Source: JAFGSZ01 sp964492185 (GTDB lineage: Bacteria; Bacteroidota; Bacteroidia; Bacteroidales; UBA10428). Taken from it: a DNA stretch of 46,889 nucleotides. The translations under genes and the position numbers were made by a program. The stretch spans positions 1-46,889 of the forward strand of contig CAZBJH010000012.1 in the NCBI GenBank assembly GCA_964492185.1. The letters are read 5' to 3'. The notes below the pieces were generated by a model. It did not search any database. It worked only from the letters and a program-made list of their open reading frames with translations, and was not told where the DNA came from. The stretch's first letter is position 1; the number at the start of each line of letters is the position of its first letter. This document shows positions 8,596 through 17,247 of this stretch, in pieces.

Positions 8596-10017
8596 TTACA
8601 TAAAATCCCGCGGGTCTGTGATCTTTCCGGTTATTGCCGCAGCTGCTGCAGTCAGCGGACTGGACAATAATGTTCTGGCGCCCGGTCCCTGCCGGCCTTC
8701 AAAATTACGGTTTGTTGTTGAAACAGCATATTTCCCCTCCGGAATCTTATCATCATTCATAGCAAGACATGCAGAACAACCGGGTTGACGCATTTCAAAA
8801 CCGCCTTCTTCGAATATTTTGTCAAGGCCTTCTTCTTTAGCCTGGGCTTCCACTTGTTTCGACCCGGGAACAATCCATACAATAACATTATCTGCTTTTT
8901 TCTTCCCTTTGATAAAATTTGCAAATGACCTGAGATCTTCAATGCGCCCGTTTGTGCAACTTCCCAGAAACACATAGTCGATGGGTTTCCCAATTAACCT
9001 GCTTCCATCCTGAAAACCCATGTATTTCATCGATTTTTGAAAGGAATAACGCTCACTTTCAGGAATTTCTTCGAGTTTGGGTATCGAACCCCGTATTCCT
9101 ACGCCCATACCCGGATTTGTTCCATAGGTTATCATCGGTTCAATATCTGCTGCATTGTATTCAAGCTCTTGATCAAAGACAGCATCATCATCGGTTCGGA
9201 GCGTTTTCCAGTATACGAGCTTTTTATCCCATTCATCACCTTTGGGTGCAAATTCTCTTCCTTTAATATAATTAAAAGTAGTTTCATCAGGAGCGATCAG
9301 CCCCCCACGGGCGCCCATTTCAATACTCATATTACAAATTGTCATCCTCCCTTCCATACTAAGATCCTTAATTGCAGAACCGGCATACTCTATGAAATAT
9401 CCTGTACCGCCACTGGTAGATATCTTTGAAACGATAAAAAGGATAATATCTTTAGCCGTCACACCTTTGCCAAGTTCACCATTGATGGTTATTCTCATTT
9501 TTTTAGGCTTGGGTTGCATTATGCATTGTGATGCAAGTACCATTTCCACTTCGCTGGTACCAATTCCGAAAGCCACACTACCAAAGGCACCATGAGTAGA
9601 GGTGTGTGAATCACCACAGACAATTGTCATCCCGGGCTGCGTTAATCCAAGTTCCGGACCGATAACATGCACGATACCCTGCCAGGGATGACCCAATCCA
9701 TAATTCTGAATACCATATTTTTTAGCATTGGCTGTCAATTTATCTACCTGTACCTTTGAAAGCTGGTCTTTAATAGGAAGATGCTGATCGAAAGTGGGTA
9801 CATTATGATCCGCAGTTGCAATGGTTTTCTCCGGGCGTAATACTTTTATCCCTCGTTCATCAAGGCCTGCAAAAGCTTGCGGACTGGTTACTTCGTGTAT
9901 CAAATGCCTGTCAATATACAATACACCGGGACCACCTTCAATCTGCTTTACAACATGTGAATCCCATACTTTATCAAATAATGTTTTTCCCAATTTTAAA
10001 AATTTTATGTTAAACAA
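8596..10017 (-). CDS. leuC: 3-isopropylmalate dehydratase large subunit
   Basis: LeuC is the aconitase-fold large subunit of isopropylmalate isomerase. The 473-residue protein shows GKTLFDKVWDSHVV near its start, GDSHTSTHGAFG, and the iron-sulfur ligands in FLGSCTNGRIEDL and GCSACLAMN, so the 4Fe-4S site appears intact. The annotated ATG overlaps the end of leuA by 8 bases, and a TTG at codon 9 just before GKTLF is a possible alternative start. The overlap suggests translational coupling with leuA. Confidence 0.93.
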   Translation of the reverse strand: MFNIKFLKLGKTLFDKVWDSHVVKQIEGGPGVLYIDRHLIHEVTSPQAFAGLDERGIKVLRPEKTIATADHNVPTFDQHLPIKDQLSKVQVDKLTANAKKYGIQNYGLGHPWQGIVHVIGPELGLTQPGMTIVCGDSHTSTHGAFGSVAFGIGTSEVEMVLASQCIMQPKPKKMRITINGELGKGVTAKDIILFIVSKISTSGGTGYFIEYAGSAIKDLSMEGRMTICNMSIEMGARGGLIAPDETTFNYIKGREFAPKGDEWDKKLVYWKTLRTDDDAVFDQELEYNAADIEPMITYGTNPGMGVGIRGSIPKLEEIPESERYSFQKSMKYMGFQDGSRLIGKPIDYVFLGSCTNGRIEDLRSFANFIKGKKKADNVIVWIVPGSKQVEAQAKEEGLDKIFEEGGFEMRQPGCSACLAMNDDKIPEGKYAVSTTNRNFEGRQGPGARTLLSSPLTAAAAAITGKITDPRDFM

Positions 10018-11506
10018 TCTTATTTATTGCATCCAGTAATGCTTCAACAGAAGCAGTAATAATATCAGTGTTGCCTGAAAATCCGTAATAGTACATTCCT
10101 TTGCTCTCCACCTGCACATGTACTTTCCCCAGGTCATCACTGCCTTTTGTTATTGCCTGTACCAAAAATTCTTCCAGGCGAAAACGCTGATGAACTAATT
10201 TTTTTATGGCATTATATGCAGCGTCAACCGGCCCGTTTCCGGAAGCTGTTTCCGTGAATAGCTCATTGTTGAAATTTAAGGAGACTGTAGCTGTCGGTAT
10301 AGCTGATTTACCACAAAAAACCTGAAGTCTTTCCAGCCTTATCACACTGGCATTATGGTCTTTATGCCTGCCAATGAGCAATTGAAGGTCTTCATCCTTA
10401 ATGTCTTTTTTACTGTCGGCCAGTTCAAGAAATTTTGTGTATACCTTATCGAGTTTGTCTTTGTCAAGTTGAAAACCAAGTAGATTTAATCTATGTTTTA
10501 AAGCTGCCCTTCCACTTCTTGCCGTAAGACTAATAGAGGACTCGTTGATCCCCACTTCTACCGGATCTATGATCTCATAGTTTTCACGGTTTTTCAATAC
10601 ACCATCCTGATGAATGCCCGATGAATGAGCAAATGCGTTACGACCTACAATAGCTTTATTAGGCTGAATAGGCATGTTCATCAGGCTGGATACCAGCCTG
10701 CTGGTCCTGAAGATATTTTTTGTTTCAATACCCGTCTCAAGGCCAAGGTTTTTTCTGCTTTTGAGTATCATCACCACTTCTTCAAGGCTTGTATTACCTG
10801 CCCTCTCGCCAATACCGTTCATTGTAACCTCTACCTGCCGCGCACCGTTTATAACCCCTGAAATTGTATTTGCAGTGGCCATGCCCAGATCGTTATGACA
10901 ATGCGTGGATATTACTGCTTTATCAATGTTTTTCACATTTTCTTTCAAATACCGGATCTTTTCACCAAATTCATCAGGGAGGCAATATCCTGTAGTATCC
11001 GGAATATTCAGCACTGTTGCCCCCGCTGCAATAACAGCTTCAATAACTCTGGCCAGATACTCGTTTTCCGTTCTTCCGGCATCTTCAGCATAAAATTCTA
11101 CATCCTCAACATATTTTTTTGCATATTTTACAGCAAATACAGCACGTTCAATGATCTCGTCAGGATTAGAATTCAGCTTATAATGAATATGATAATATGA
11201 AGTTCCTATTCCTGTATGGATCCTTCCGGTTCTTGCATATTTGAGCGATTCAGCAGCAACATCAATATCTTTCTGAACTGCCCTGGTAAGGGCGCATATA
11301 GTTGGTTCATTAACAACCTTTGAAATTTCAACTACCGAATTAAAATCTCCGGGACTGGAAACAGGAAACCCGGCTTCTATAACATCTACACCGAGAGCTT
11401 CAAGGGCTTTTGCCACTTCTATCTTTTCAACAGTGTTTAACTGGCAACCCGGTACTTGCTCACCATCCCGAAGGGTAGTGTCGAAAATAGATACTTTTTC
11501 GCTCAT
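10010..11506 (-). CDS. leuA: 2-isopropylmalate synthase
   Basis: LeuA condenses 2-oxoisovalerate with acetyl-CoA, committing carbon to leucine. The 498-residue protein has FDTTLRDGEQVPG at residues 8-20, IPDTTGYCLP, HCHNDLGMATAN (metal ligands) and NGIGERAGN. A C-terminal regulatory/dimer domain is indicated by ETASGNGPVDAAYN. This full architecture normally confers leucine feedback inhibition. It is the first structural gene of the operon and sits about 38 bases downstream of an intrinsic terminator belonging to the leader attenuator, so it is likely controlled both by attenuation and by feedback. Confidence 0.93.
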   Translation of the reverse strand: MSEKVSIFDTTLRDGEQVPGCQLNTVEKIEVAKALEALGVDVIEAGFPVSSPGDFNSVVEISKVVNEPTICALTRAVQKDIDVAAESLKYARTGRIHTGIGTSYYHIHYKLNSNPDEIIERAVFAVKYAKKYVEDVEFYAEDAGRTENEYLARVIEAVIAAGATVLNIPDTTGYCLPDEFGEKIRYLKENVKNIDKAVISTHCHNDLGMATANTISGVINGARQVEVTMNGIGERAGNTSLEEVVMILKSRKNLGLETGIETKNIFRTSRLVSSLMNMPIQPNKAIVGRNAFAHSSGIHQDGVLKNRENYEIIDPVEVGINESSISLTARSGRAALKHRLNLLGFQLDKDKLDKVYTKFLELADSKKDIKDEDLQLLIGRHKDHNASVIRLERLQVFCGKSAIPTATVSLNFNNELFTETASGNGPVDAAYNAIKKLVHQRFRLEEFLVQAITKGSDDLGKVHVQVESKGMYYYGFSGNTDIITASVEALLDAINKIV

Positions 11507-11544
11507 TTTGATCTGGTTTTTATTTAGTTATTAAACATATATAA

Positions 11545-11576
11545 TACAAAAAGCCATTCTCAAAAGTGAGAATGGC
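11545..11576 (-). terminator. attenuator terminator hairpin of the leu operon
   Basis: On the minus strand a perfect 10-bp stem, GCCATTCTCA / TGAGAATGGC (11576-11567 and 11562-11553), with a 4-base loop is followed by five T residues. It lies between the leader peptide and leuA. Its 5' arm can instead pair with an upstream GTGAGAATGG, so termination is conditional. Confidence 0.85.
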
Positions 11577-11599
11577 CCTTCAAATTTTTTATCATTTTA

Positions 11600-11616
11600 C
11601 TCCATACCATTCTCAC
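11600..11616 (-). promoter_or_regulatory. antiterminator segment of the leu attenuator
   Basis: Read on the minus strand this is GTGAGAATGG followed by an overlapping GTATGGAG. GTGAGAATGG is exactly complementary to CCATTCTCAC in the terminator's 5' arm and would form the antiterminator. GTATGGAG is exactly complementary to CTCCATAC inside the leader peptide coding region (11661-11654) and would sequester this segment when the leader is translated freely. The order 1, 2, 3, 4 is that of a classical amino-acid attenuator. Confidence 0.75.
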
Positions 11617-11675
11617 ATTGGTACCTGAATACCAAGAAGAAGAAGAATAGCTAGTATGGAGCTGTAATTGATCAT
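11613..11675 (-). CDS. leu operon leader peptide (20 aa)
   Basis: The 20-codon frame encodes a peptide with the core ILAILLLLGIQV, in which four consecutive CTT leucine codons (11642-11631) are flanked by Ile, Leu and Val codons. It starts about 15 bases after the predicted transcription start and has AGAAGG just before the ATG. Its stop codon overlaps the antiterminator arm. Ribosome stalling at the Leu run under charged-tRNA-Leu shortage would free the antiterminator and allow leuACD-cimA-leuB expression. The multiple Ile and Val codons suggest it may also sense those amino acids. The peptide is too short for homology-based calling; the call rests on codon content and hairpin geometry. Confidence 0.8.
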   Translation of the reverse strand: MINYSSILAILLLLGIQVPM

Positions 11676-11696
11676 ATTCCTTCTGTTATGCAGTTG

Positions 11697-11729
11697 CAAA
11701 TATATTGATAAAAATCATTTTTTTACAAA
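11697..11729 (-). promoter_or_regulatory. leu operon promoter (Bacteroidota -33/-7)
   Basis: On the minus strand TTTG (11729-11726) is followed after exactly 21 bases by TATATTTG (11704-11697). This matches the Bacteroides consensus TTTG-N19-21-TAnnTTTG at every fixed position. Transcription would start near 11690, placing the leader peptide ATG about 15 bases downstream. It is the best promoter match I found in the window. Confidence 0.75.
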
Positions 11730-11823
11730 AAAAAATAAAAAAATATAAAAAGGGATTCCTTCAATCGCTTATCATTTTTGAAACAACTTGATTACCTGCT
11801 ACTTATAATTCTTCGCTTTTCAG

Positions 11824-12567
11824 TTAATCGGACATCGATGCTATAACATCATCAGTAACTTCAAGGTTGTGGTATACATTCTGGACATCTTCAATATCCT
11901 CAAATTCTTCGATCATGCGCAGTACTTTTTTTGCAGATTCGGTATCCAGTTCCTTGGTATCATTGGGTATACGCTGCAATTCAGCATTCTCAATCCCTAC
12001 ATTTAATTCATCAAGTTTCTTTTGTACACTTCCAAAATCCTCCAAGGCTGTAGTAATAATAAAAACATCTCCTTCCACCTCAAATTCCTCAACCCCGGCA
12101 TCAATAATATCCAGTTGAAAATCATCAGGATCAAGTCCGTCATTCGGAACAGTAAATACTCCTTTGCGATCAAAAAGGAAATTCAGCGAGCCGTTCGTAC
12201 CCAGGCTTCCACCACGCTTGTTAAAAACCGATCTGACATTTCCAACCGTACGTTGATTATTATCTGTCAGGCATTCAATGAAAACAGCAATGCCATGAGG
12301 GGCATATCCTTCAAAGGTGACTTCCTGCAGATCATTCCCGTCATCACTTGCTTTGCTAATGGCACGTTCAATATTATCCTTAGGCATGTTAACACCTTTG
12401 GCATTCTGTATGGCCAGGCGCAAACGCGGATTTGCCTCAGGGTCTGCACCCCCTTCTCTTACAGCTACATGGATCTCTTTTACAATCCGGGAAAAGATCT
12501 TACCCCGCTTTGCATCCTGGGCACCCTTCTTTCGTTTTATCGTTGACCATTTACTATGTCCTGACAT
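11824..12567 (-). CDS. yebC: YebC/PmpR family protein
   Basis: This 247-residue protein starts with the hallmark MSGHSKWSTIKRKKGAQDAKRGK. An ATG 11 codons upstream exists, but the MSGHSKW start is universal in the family. Internal signatures include GADPEANPRLRLAIQNAKGVNMPKDNIERAI and the GP-like segment GGSLGTNGSLNFLFDRKG. The family was named as transcriptional regulators; some members are now linked to relieving ribosome stalling at proline-rich sequences, so the exact role here is open. It is monocistronic as far as can be seen. Confidence 0.92.
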   Translation of the reverse strand: MSGHSKWSTIKRKKGAQDAKRGKIFSRIVKEIHVAVREGGADPEANPRLRLAIQNAKGVNMPKDNIERAISKASDDGNDLQEVTFEGYAPHGIAVFIECLTDNNQRTVGNVRSVFNKRGGSLGTNGSLNFLFDRKGVFTVPNDGLDPDDFQLDIIDAGVEEFEVEGDVFIITTALEDFGSVQKKLDELNVGIENAELQRIPNDTKELDTESAKKVLRMIEEFEDIEDVQNVYHNLEVTDDVIASMSD

Positions 12568-12868
12568 TTCAAATTGATTTAATATTATTTTAAAAAACAT
12601 GTAAAATTAAAAATTTCCATATTATTTTAAAATAACATTCGAAAAGCCGGTAATGAAATTTTATCCCGCGATCTTATAAAAAACCAATGGGATATTCAGG
12701 CCTCAATCTGTTTTATTCAACGGAATTCAAACATGATTAAAAAGAATACCGGTCAGCACGGACCAGGAAATTTTAAAAAAAACTGCAAAATCAGGAGCGC
12801 TAAGAAGCCAACCTGCTGGAAAGAATCTATGGTAAACCGGATAATTACCACGGAATAGCTACTTGCCG

Positions 12869-13216
12869 TCAGGCTTCAACAAGATATTGAACCTGAATTT
12901 CTTTTCCCGAAGAAACGCGTATTGAGTATTCATCGCCTATCAAATCAAAAAGCTCATGTAATTCATCTGAAACATTACAGCATGAAAAATCAACGCCATG
13001 CTCATTTGCAAGTTCATTGATATACATCAACCCTTCAAAGGCTTTGCTGTCGATAAATACAATGTTTTCCAGGTTTAAAAAAACATTCCTGCAATAACCT
13101 GAAAAAATTTCTGATACTTTCTCTATCAGGGAAGCTACATTCAGAAAATTTACTTTTCTGATGTTCACAAAACTGATCAATACCGATGAGTTGTTGAAAC
13201 GTACCACATTAAACAT
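12869..13216 (-). CDS. stand-alone STAS-like domain protein
   Basis: The 115-residue protein resembles the anti-anti-sigma (STAS) fold: alternating strand/helix with the core RNVFLNLENIVFIDSKAFEGLMYI at the position of the usual (I/V)DSSG phosphorylation loop. Here the loop reads IDSKAF, retaining one serine but lacking the canonical SG. The C-terminal half (CNVSDELHELFDLIG) matches the final STAS strand and helix. No kinase or phosphatase partner is adjacent. The two-component genes lie about 190 bases upstream on the same strand, and the Rsb-type genes at 20-23 kb are the nearest possible partners. Function is inferred only from the fold. Confidence 0.6.
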   Translation of the reverse strand: MFNVVRFNNSSVLISFVNIRKVNFLNVASLIEKVSEIFSGYCRNVFLNLENIVFIDSKAFEGLMYINELANEHGVDFSCCNVSDELHELFDLIGDEYSIRVSSGKEIQVQYLVEA

Positions 13217-13401
13217 AATAGTAAATATTAAGTATAAAACCTATGAACTTCACAGGGTGAAAATAGGCACGAATATGAAAGTATAATTAAAATACAAAGG
13301 TGATTTATTAACAATATTAACACAGTTTTTCACATACTGAATCCCGGATCAGTTAAATTCCGGGGACATCTTACCGAAAGAATAGTGTAAGGTTGATCAT
13401 A

Positions 13402-14085
13402 TCAGGCAATTAGCTTAAACCCTTTGCCATGAACATTAATGATCTGCACGGAGGGATCTTCCCTGAGGTATTTCCGAAGTTTAGCGATATATACATCCAT
13501 ACTTCGCGCGTTAAAATAATTATCATCAATCCAAATTGTTTTTAATGCAAAATTCCGCTCAAGTACAATATTTTTGTTATTACATAACAGTTTGAGCAAT
13601 TCCGACTCTTTGGTAGTCAGCTTTTGCTCCTGGTCACCATGGATCAATAATTGTTTATTGGTATCAAATCTATATTCACCAATCCGGAATTCATTTTGTG
13701 TACTTAAGGCATTGTCTTTTTTTGTTCTTCGTAAAATGGCTTCCATCCTGAATACAAGTTCTTCCATACTGAAAGGCTTTGATATGTAATCATCAGCTCC
13801 TGCTTTAAATCCCTCAAGTATATCATCCTTCATAGTTTTGGCTGTAAGAAAAATAATAGGGATCTCTGAATTTGTGATCCGGATTTCACGCGCGAGGGTG
13901 AAACCATCTTTTACCGGCATCATCACATCAAGGATCAAAAGATCATAACGATTTTTTATAAAAGCCTTATAAGCCTTATCACCATCAGTATACCAGTCGG
14001 TGTCAAAGGATTTGACCAACAGGTACTCTTTCAATAAGGATCCCAGATTTTCATCATCTTCTGCCAGCAATACTCTTGTTTTCAT
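13402..14085 (-). CDS. rprY: OmpR-family response regulator (RprY-like)
   Basis: The 227-residue protein has a receiver domain with acidic pocket E9/D10/D11, phospho-acceptor D53 (LLILDVMMP), T81 and K103 (ISKPFS). A C-terminal winged-helix DNA-binding domain follows (LTTKESELLKLL...DVYIAKLRKYL). The start at 14085 (MKTRVLLAEDD) is the conventional one; a frame start 17 codons upstream would run into the kinase gene. It follows its kinase by 16 bases, so the pair is co-transcribed. The closest well-known relative is Bacteroides RprY, whose regulon includes stress and transport genes. The symbol is given on resemblance and the regulon here is unknown. Confidence 0.85.
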   Translation of the reverse strand: MKTRVLLAEDDENLGSLLKEYLLVKSFDTDWYTDGDKAYKAFIKNRYDLLILDVMMPVKDGFTLAREIRITNSEIPIIFLTAKTMKDDILEGFKAGADDYISKPFSMEELVFRMEAILRRTKKDNALSTQNEFRIGEYRFDTNKQLLIHGDQEQKLTTKESELLKLLCNNKNIVLERNFALKTIWIDDNYFNARSMDVYIAKLRKYLREDPSVQIINVHGKGFKLIA

Positions 14086-14101
14086 AATTAAGTATGTGTT
14101 A

Positions 14102-15697
14102 TTATTGTGGAAGGCATATCTCAAATGTTGTACCATTATTTAATTCACTCTCGATCGAAATATTACCGTTATGCTCTTCAACGATCTTCTTAACATAACT
14201 TAAGCCCAATCCAAAGCCTTTGACATTATGAACGTTTCCCGTTGATACACGGTAAAATTTCTCGAATATCCGGTGCTGATTCTCCTTTGTGATCCCTATC
14301 CCGTTATCTCTAATTAAAATATACAATCTTTCCTGTTTATTCTGAGTTTCAATAAAAATTTCAAGCTCTTCCCTGCTGTATTTTATTGCATTATCAACCA
14401 AATTTGAAAGCATATTGGTGAAATGGACAACATCTACCCTCGCCACAGGATTAACTGCATGCAGTGAAGGAATTATTAAACCATTCTTATTCCGTATCTG
14501 TATAGAAAAATTATTGATCACACCCTCAATGATCTCATGAACATCGACATTCCTGAATTTAAAATTGATTTTGCCCCTGTCAAAAATAGCCATCTGAAGA
14601 ACTTTTTCCACCTGGTAGCCAAGACGTTTACTTTCTTTTGAAATCACAGATGATATATATTCGAAATTTTTCGATTTTTCAGGTATGGAACGGTCACTTA
14701 ACATTTGTGATGCCAGGGAAATGGTAGAGATCGGCGTTTTCAATTCATGTGTCATATTATTGACAAAATCGCTTTTCATCTCAGAAAGCTTTTTTTGCCT
14801 GAAAATAATTATTATGGTAAGAGAAAAGGCAAATATAATGATCAGAGTAAGCAGAACAGATGAAAATCCCATAAATCCCAATGAATGCATAAAAAAATTC
14901 TTACGTGCCGGGAAACTTACTGAAAGATAATTAGACGAAGGATAAAAATCATACGGGAACAACCTAACCCTGTATACTCCATCTCTTATATCCTTATTGA
15001 ATTTATCAGACTGGAAAACAACATCCAAATTCCATTTCGTAACGGCATATTCAAAACCAATATTGATGTTTCTGGCCATCAGTGATTTTCTTATGGCTTC
15101 TTCAAGCAATTCAGGTTTAACGCGTTTCTCAATCTCAGGTGTAACAGTAAACATTCTGTTAAGTAAATCATCAACAAAATCTTTTTGTAATGAATTATTC
15201 TGCCCGGCCGCAGAACCAAAAAGACGATTTCTTGGCACAGTGCTTAAACCCGCCGTGTATTCACCCGCCTGATCTGAACGGTCAAAAAATACTATTGTAT
15301 CCTTTCCGTTTATGGTAACATTGGCTTGCATACGATTGCCATAACGCCCATGCTGTAATACAATGTTTTGCTGAATATCAAAATAACCCGTTCCCTGACC
15401 GGGCTTGAACTGAAATGTAGTATCAAAATTCAGCCCGTAATGATACCCGGTGTTTGAAGAATCTGTATACCCCGGATGAGAAGTAAAGCCGGGATTAAAC
15501 CGCGAAACAACATGATTTAGTGTTTCCTGCCGTTGAACCTCATAAACAACCTCACCCAACGCCTGTCTAACCAACTGATCGAACTGCTTTTCCTTGACTT
15601 CAATAGCATTCTTGATCCAGTATGCCTGAACAACGATAAGACCTGTCATGGCTATTGCCATAAAACCGGCCAGAATCCAAATCCATTTCCTGCTCAT
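14102..15697 (-). CDS. rprX: membrane sensor histidine kinase (RprX-like)
   Basis: The 531-residue kinase has a first membrane segment at about residues 5-27, a roughly 240-residue extracytoplasmic sensor region, and a second membrane segment at about 273-300. It then has the HisKA box HELKTPIST with H317, the N box SNLVDNAIKYS, the G1 motif RDNGIGI and the G2 motif GFGLGLSYVKK. All catalytic motifs are intact. No HAMP or PAS domain is evident between the second membrane segment and the H box, as in RprX. The gene precedes its response regulator. A TATATTTG box only eight bases ahead of the ATG suggests a very short 5' leader. Confidence 0.85.
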   Translation of the reverse strand: MSRKWIWILAGFMAIAMTGLIVVQAYWIKNAIEVKEKQFDQLVRQALGEVVYEVQRQETLNHVVSRFNPGFTSHPGYTDSSNTGYHYGLNFDTTFQFKPGQGTGYFDIQQNIVLQHGRYGNRMQANVTINGKDTIVFFDRSDQAGEYTAGLSTVPRNRLFGSAAGQNNSLQKDFVDDLLNRMFTVTPEIEKRVKPELLEEAIRKSLMARNINIGFEYAVTKWNLDVVFQSDKFNKDIRDGVYRVRLFPYDFYPSSNYLSVSFPARKNFFMHSLGFMGFSSVLLTLIIIFAFSLTIIIIFRQKKLSEMKSDFVNNMTHELKTPISTISLASQMLSDRSIPEKSKNFEYISSVISKESKRLGYQVEKVLQMAIFDRGKINFKFRNVDVHEIIEGVINNFSIQIRNKNGLIIPSLHAVNPVARVDVVHFTNMLSNLVDNAIKYSREELEIFIETQNKQERLYILIRDNGIGITKENQHRIFEKFYRVSTGNVHNVKGFGLGLSYVKKIVEEHNGNISIESELNNGTTFEICLPQ

Positions 15698-15704
15698 AAC
15701 AATA

Positions 15705-15712
15705 CAAATATA
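15705..15712 (-). promoter_or_regulatory. candidate -7 box for the two-component operon
   Basis: TATATTTG on the minus strand perfectly fits TAnnTTTG and lies eight bases before the kinase ATG. A TTG at 15739-15737 is upstream but at 24-base rather than 19-21-base spacing, so the -33 element is uncertain. Confidence 0.4.
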
Positions 15713-15973
15713 AGATGAGCTTCGTTAAGGATGTAACAATTTAACAATCTTTAACATAAGTTTGATTTTGTTAACCTGATAATACAGTATTTTTGTTTTG
15801 TATGAAAAACATCACACGCCAATTATTAAAAAAAAGATTAAACAATATTAAAAACCGGCATAATAATTGTAATATTAAATAAAAAGAAAATACATCCGAA
15901 GGATAACAAATTATAAAATATTACGTATTACTATAGGAGTCTTTTCATAGATTTGTAATTAGGTTAGGGTTAA

Positions 15974-16006
15974 CAAAAAAGGGGAATAAAACATTCTCCT
16001 TTTTTT
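15974..16006 (-). terminator. intrinsic terminator after the acpP-fabF-rnc-IPExxxVDY run
   Basis: On the minus strand a GGAGAAT / ATTCCCC stem (one G-T pair) is flanked by A7 and T6 runs. It sits about 75 bases past the end of the IPExxxVDY gene and is nearly symmetrical, so it could work in both directions. The rest of the 15.7-16.1 kb gap is AT-rich DNA with no recognisable gene. Confidence 0.6.
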
Positions 16007-16079
16007 ATGTTCCTATTTTTGTTACTTTCCATCCCTATTATCAACTCCTCAACTTATCAGTCTGCATGAATAATACAGT

Positions 16080-16511
16080 TTAAAGTGCCAGTAACTTTTC
16101 GGCTGACTTCACCTGGGCGGGATCAATCCTGAAGACCGCTGATATTGACGGGATCGACCGGACAGCGGAAATTAATGAAGTAATAATTTTTTCATCTGAA
16201 AGGCCATAGATCTGTAATAAAAAATCAAGGGTTCTTAACTCATTCAGCAAATATCCGTTTGAAGATTTGTTGGAAATCAAATTGTACCTTATATGACGAC
16301 CTTCATCCTCATGGCAAAAAACACTGAATTCCTTTAATATCCCTTCCCTGGGTTCTTTCATAACCAGATTATCGGTTTTTACAAATCCGGTAGCCAGTTT
16401 GTGGTTAAATATCCAAGATAAGCGATAATCGTCTTCTGCAGTTACTATCCCGAGTAAAATAAAATCAAATCCGGGGTCTAAAGACAGCTTATGTGATTTT
16501 TTCTTATTCAC
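16080..16511 (-). CDS. IPExxxVDY family protein
   Basis: The 143-residue protein belongs to a small Bacteroidota family of unknown function named after a C-terminal motif. Here the corresponding segment reads IPSISAVFRIDP near residue 120. Other features are a basic start (MNKKKSHKL), the FILLGIVTAEDDYRLSW segment near residues 17-34, and no signal peptide or membrane segment, so it is probably cytoplasmic. It overlaps the end of rnc by 8 bases, and the adjacency to RNase III and FabF is typical of the family. Its conserved position suggests a link to RNA or lipid metabolism, which is only an inference. Confidence 0.7.
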   Translation of the reverse strand: MNKKKSHKLSLDPGFDFILLGIVTAEDDYRLSWIFNHKLATGFVKTDNLVMKEPREGILKEFSVFCHEDEGRHIRYNLISNKSSNGYLLNELRTLDFLLQIYGLSDEKIITSLISAVRSIPSISAVFRIDPAQVKSAEKLLAL

Positions 16512-17247
16512 TGTGAGTATTCAGTTCAGGATTATCAAGTGCCTGTCTGGCCGCGTTTTGTTCAGCTTCCTTTTTTGAATTGCCTATTCCTCGACCTATT
16601 ATCTCATCATATAAATGGATATGTGATATAAAAACAGGCGTATTGTCCTCCTTGCTGACTTCTTCAAAACTATTAAAAATTACATCTTTTCTGTTCTTCT
16701 GTCCCCATTCTATCACCCGGCTCTTAAAATCAGATTCTGTGCTTTGGAGTTTTGTAAGGTTAATATGGTTGCTGATAATCCTTTCCAGGATTATCTTTTT
16801 GGTTCTTTTAAAACCTTTATCCAGGTAAATTGCACCGATAAGTGCTTCAAGGGCATCACCATATACCGATTTATGGTTACCATTCGACATCCTGCAAACA
16901 ACAAGATTACAAATTCCCAGCTTGATCGCCAGATAATTCAGGGTTTCCCTGTTTACGATCTTCGAACGCATCTGTGTTAGAAACCCTTCGTCCTTATCAG
17001 GAAAATTTTCAAAAAGATGTTCTGCAATTACAGCATCAAGAATGGAATCGCCCAGGTATTCGAGCCTTTCATTATTAACAGACAGTTCTTGTGAAACAAG
17101 GTGAGTTCCCGATTTATGAATAAACGCCAGCTTATACAATTGAATGTTTCTCGGCCTGTACCCAATAACTTCTTTTAACAATCTTAGAAATTTATTTTTG
17201 GGTAAAAGAGATCTTTCTTTTTGATAATCGGTTATATGATCCACCAA
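16504..17247 (-). CDS. rnc: ribonuclease III
   Basis: RNase III cleaves double-stranded RNA in rRNA maturation and RNA turnover. The 247-residue protein has the nuclease signature NERLEYLGDSILDAVI at about residues 59-74 and the second acidic cluster YGDALEALIGAIYLDKG, giving the four Mg-binding acidic residues. A C-terminal double-stranded RNA-binding domain at about 175-240 ends in GIGNSKKEAEQNAARQAL. Its start codon directly follows the fabF stop, so the two are translationally linked. Confidence 0.93.
   Translation of the reverse strand: MVDHITDYQKERSLLPKNKFLRLLKEVIGYRPRNIQLYKLAFIHKSGTHLVSQELSVNNERLEYLGDSILDAVIAEHLFENFPDKDEGFLTQMRSKIVNRETLNYLAIKLGICNLVVCRMSNGNHKSVYGDALEALIGAIYLDKGFKRTKKIILERIISNHINLTKLQSTESDFKSRVIEWGQKNRKDVIFNSFEEVSKEDNTPVFISHIHLYDEIIGRGIGNSKKEAEQNAARQALDNPELNTHSE

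Noticed and set aside
12733..12858. Plus-strand 41-codon frame in the 300-base gap between yebC and the STAS gene (Lys-rich peptide)
   Set aside because: No recognisable motif, ribosome site or promoter, and codon content looks random; the gap otherwise shows nothing.
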